NCBI GenBank assembly: GCA_016700115.1
Contig: CP064999.1
Location: 3,968,001-4,032,000, forward strand
DNA: 64,000 nt
Reading direction: 5' to 3'
DNA from: Sphingobacteriales bacterium
GTDB taxonomy: Bacteria > Bacteroidota > Bacteroidia > Chitinophagales > UBA2359
The position numbers were made by a program, and so were the translations under genes. Below, in pieces: positions 61,705-64,000 of this stretch. Positions within the stretch are counted from its first letter, which is position 1. Every line of letters starts with the position of its first letter. The notes beneath the pieces were generated by a model, which was given only the letters and a program-made list of their open reading frames with translations, was not told the origin of the DNA and did no database searches.

Positions 61705-62451
61705 TTATAAATCGTAAAGGAAATCATTGACCATTTTTTGGATCATGAGTTCTTTGTCTTTTTCATCTGAACTCATTTCATAAAGTAAATAGAAATGAGT
61801 AAGACGATTGAGTATTTGTGATTTCTCTTTCAGCAAAGCCAATTCTGCCTGTAGTTTTTTTTGGTGATAGTAATAATTTACCAAAGCAAGAACGGCAAGC
61901 AGCACAGAAAGTCCGGAAATGGAAAATAAGAGCAAGTTTGTTGGACCGGAATATGCTAAAAGAACCGCAACTAAGGAGGGTAACACTATAAATCCTCCTG
62001 TAATTACATAGATACCGGATGATTGTGCAATCAGGTTTTGAACAATATTTTCCTGATTTTTAAAGGCTTGCAGGCTTTCGACAACTATGGTGCTGAGTTC
62101 AGCGCTTTTGGATTTCTCCTGAAATTTATCCTGAAGAATCGCCAATCGCTTGGTCTCCAAACTGATAATTTCATTCTGATACTTGTTCAGGGTAACATTT
62201 ACCCCAATCATTAAAAGCCCGCCAAGGATAAGCAAAGACCAAAGCAGAATATTTACCCAAAACTTAAAATAAACAAACCCAAGGTAATTGAGCGACAACA
62301 GCATAACGGGAAAAACAATACAAATCAATGCAGCGACTACCTTTGCTTTGGATTCGTATTTGATATTGTTTTGAAGTATGGCTATTTTTTCTTCCGGAGA
62401 TGCGTTTTGTTTTTCAGACGCATTAGAAGAGTTTGGAGAATTTGTTGCCAT
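61705..62451 (-). CDS. Membrane protein with coiled-coil loop
   Basis: This 248-residue protein has two pairs of membrane helices (about 38-85 and 140-195) separated by a cytoplasmic coiled segment (NKYQNEIISLETKRLAILQDKFQEKSK). A second helix-rich part near the C terminus ends KELMIQKMVNDFLYDL. Nothing catalytic is visible. The gene ends 1 bp before the glycosyltransferase start, so they are probably cotranscribed. Function is unknown. Confidence 0.65.
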   Translation of the reverse strand: MATNSPNSSNASEKQNASPEEKIAILQNNIKYESKAKVVAALICIVFPVMLLSLNYLGFVYFKFWVNILLWSLLILGGLLMIGVNVTLNKYQNEIISLETKRLAILQDKFQEKSKSAELSTIVVESLQAFKNQENIVQNLIAQSSGIYVITGGFIVLPSLVAVLLAYSGPTNLLLFSISGLSVLLAVLALVNYYYHQKKLQAELALLKEKSQILNRLTHFYLLYEMSSDEKDKELMIQKMVNDFLYDL

Positions 62452-62497
62452 AAAACAGCATTGTTTTGAGCAGGCTCAACAATTTTTTCAGACGGTT

Positions 62498-62725
62498 TTA
62501 TTGTCCGGATTTCATTTGGGTGGTATCAGATTTGACTGTATCAGTTGGCAGGGATTGAGGTGTCCGGTTTTGATATAACTTTTGTTGAGAATAAGATTCT
62601 TCGGTTACGGTTGGTAATGCGCCTTTGTTCTGAACATAGTCTAAGGTCTGGGAAACACGATATGCGTAAATTGATCCCAGTACACCAAGAATTAAAAGAA
62701 AGAGAACGATGTATGCTGTTTTCAT
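62498..62725 (-). CDS. Small membrane protein
   Basis: This is a 75-residue protein with one N-terminal membrane helix (about 3-21, AYIVLFLLILGVLGSIYAY) and a polar Thr/Ser/Gln-rich tail. There is no cysteine for a lipobox. It lies 46 bp upstream of the membrane protein gene on the same strand. Role is unknown. Confidence 0.55.
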   Translation of the reverse strand: MKTAYIVLFLLILGVLGSIYAYRVSQTLDYVQNKGALPTVTEESYSQQKLYQNRTPQSLPTDTVKSDTTQMKSGQ

Positions 62726-62863
62726 ATTTAAAGTTTGAAAATTGCTCTGTTAATGGGGTAAAGATAGGGTTATTTAGATTTTAAATGGTGAGGAGTCCGG
62801 AAAACCGGAATTTATATTTAACCGGTTGACCGCTACCCAATAGTAAGCTTTCATTCAATTTTT

Positions 62864-64000
62864 TTACTTCATTTGGTTCATCCGCAGTTTTCTACCTTTG
62901 AAATTCCTGCCGTCAATAGAACGCATCATTTGATTTGCGCTTTCTTTTTCGATTTCAAAAGTGGAGTGAATTGCCCGCATATCTATATTCCCCAATACGT
63001 CTTTTTTTAACCCGCTCATGTCTAAGATAAATTGCAGAAAACTGGCTTTATAAAAACCATCTTTTGCGCCGAGGTTTACAAAAAGGGTCACATAATTTGC
63101 ACCGCCCCCAAAGCTTCTGCCTTTGGAATCGCGGCTTTGTTTGACGCTGCCTTTTCGATCTTTTGAAGAACGGGGTTCTACCCGGATGTTCAAATCTTCT
63201 GCGTTCTCATAGTATTTTAAAAACCGGTCAAATTCCATGGCAGCCAATCGTTTCAGGATTTCAACTTTGCTCATGTGCGCCACTTTCTCTTCGAGCATAG
63301 GCACATAAGTTTCGTAATCACCGTGGCTGATATCGGTTTCCAGCATCCTGTCCATAAAATTAAAAAACTGTTTCCGGCAAACATCTTTCCCGCTTGGAAT
63401 TTCTAATTTATGAAAAACAGACTTTGCAAAGCGTTCCACCTGCTGCAATCTGTTCCGGTCGCGGGGACTGACGATGGACATACAAACCCCGGTATTTCCT
63501 GCCCGTCCGGTTCTTCCGCTTCGGTGTGTATAAACTTCGGGGTCATCCGGCAGTTCGTAATTGATGACATGGGTGATGCCCTGAACATCAATGCCTCTTG
63601 CGGCTACATCGGTTGCGATGAGGAGCTGCAGGCTTTTGTCTTTAAATTCTCCCATCACCTTGTCTCTTTGAGACTGACTCAAATCTCCATGAATCGCATC
63701 CACATCATATCCTTCCCGAACCAGTTTTGCCGTGATTTCCTGAACATCGAGACGGGTTCGTGCAAAAATCAGCGCATACATGCCCGGGTGAAAATCTATC
63801 AGCCTTTTTAGGGTTTCGTATCTGTGCTGCGGGGAACACAGGTAAAACTGATGATCAATATTGATATTGGCGGTATTGACCTTTCCAATCGTAATTTCAA
63901 CAGGTTCATCCATATACCTTTTGCTGACCTGTCGAACTTCTGTAGGCATCGTTGCACTGAACATCCACATACATTGCCGGTTTGGCGTATGTTTCAGAAC
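62864..64000 (-). CDS. DEAD-box RNA helicase, C-terminal part (cut by the window edge)
   Basis: The frame is open to base 64000, so the N-terminal part lies outside. Visible parts are motif III (WMFSATMP), the RecA-like domain 2 with motif IV (YALIFARTR), motif V (LIATDVAARGIDVQGI) and motif VI (YTHRSGRTGRAG), a linker of charged residues, and an RNA-binding C-terminal domain (YVTLFVNLGAKDGFYKASFL), as in DbpA/CsdA-type helicases. It unwinds RNA in ribosome assembly or decay. The internal ATG at 63970 is not the true start, since motif I and the DEAD motif must lie upstream of it. Confidence 0.9.
   Translation of the reverse strand, partial: VLKHTPNRQCMWMFSATMPTEVRQVSKRYMDEPVEITIGKVNTANINIDHQFYLCSPQHRYETLKRLIDFHPGMYALIFARTRLDVQEITAKLVREGYDVDAIHGDLSQSQRDKVMGEFKDKSLQLLIATDVAARGIDVQGITHVINYELPDDPEVYTHRSGRTGRAGNTGVCMSIVSPRDRNRLQQVERFAKSVFHKLEIPSGKDVCRKQFFNFMDRMLETDISHGDYETYVPMLEEKVAHMSKVEILKRLAAMEFDRFLKYYENAEDLNIRVEPRSSKDRKGSVKQSRDSKGRSFGGGANYVTLFVNLGAKDGFYKASFLQFILDMSGLKKDVLGNIDMRAIHSTFEIEKESANQMMRSIDGRNFKGRKLRMNQMK

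Overview
The window reads as a chromosomal segment of a Bacteroidota bacterium, probably of the Saprospiria/Chitinophagia type. The evidence is several secreted proteins with type IX secretion (T9SS) C-terminal domains of both the 'type A' and the CHU/gliding 'type B' kind, SprB-like repeats, an Omp28-like protein, a mevalonate pathway gene pair, AT-rich intergenic DNA and genes without strong Shine-Dalgarno sites.

Layout. 1-1650: the end of a 21-bp periodic array and a complete IS256-family element. 1711-9036: two secreted zinc metalloproteases separated by two blocks of 7-bp tandem repeats, a CNT-type nucleoside transporter and a small lipoprotein. 9389-16528: a secreted protein, mevalonate kinase plus diphosphomevalonate decarboxylase, an OmpA-type lipoprotein, and two T9SS cargo proteins. 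16768-17075: a second 21-bp array. 17817-22859: an FN3 protein, a LOG-family enzyme, a hydrolase, a nitronate monooxygenase-like enzyme, a 42-residue-repeat helical protein and a membrane-anchored protein.

23200-36967 is a defence island: a MntA-HepT pair, a complete type III-B Cmr interference operon (cmr1, cas10/cmr2, cmr3, a CARF-nuclease, cmr4, cmr5, cmr6), a hicB gene with a broken hicA, an AbiEii-type nucleotidyltransferase with its small partner, a KTSC protein, a second CARF-nuclease of the Card1/Can2 type followed by a small CRISPR-associated protein, and two DUF4258-like membrane proteins. There is no cas1, cas2, cas6 or CRISPR array in the window. Cas10 keeps the cyclase GGDD motif but has no visible HD nuclease domain. 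The likely output of the system is therefore target-RNA cleavage plus cyclic oligoadenylate signalling to two different CARF-PD-(D/E)XK nucleases.

37046-40645 is an aromatic amino acid operon (aminotransferase, prephenate dehydrogenase, DAHP synthase/chorismate mutase). It is preceded by a previously unannotated 20-residue leader peptide containing six consecutive tyrosine codons, a possible antiterminator and a perfect intrinsic terminator: a complete tyrosine attenuator readable from sequence.

40668-47633 encodes a 2321-residue T9SS protein (lamin-tail, CotH-like, then 50 copies of a 28-residue four-cysteine repeat). 47816-50615: acyl-CoA dehydrogenase, KdsC-type phosphatase, MscS channel. 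50941-51501: a third 21-bp array and a duplicated hairpin element. 51688-55637: an exopolysaccharide-type cluster (asparagine synthase-like, sugar epimerase, glycosyltransferase). 55706-62725: a Na/Pi-type transporter, an outer membrane barrel, a VWA protein, a lipoprotein, a second glycosyltransferase of the same family, and two membrane proteins. The right edge cuts a DEAD-box RNA helicase.
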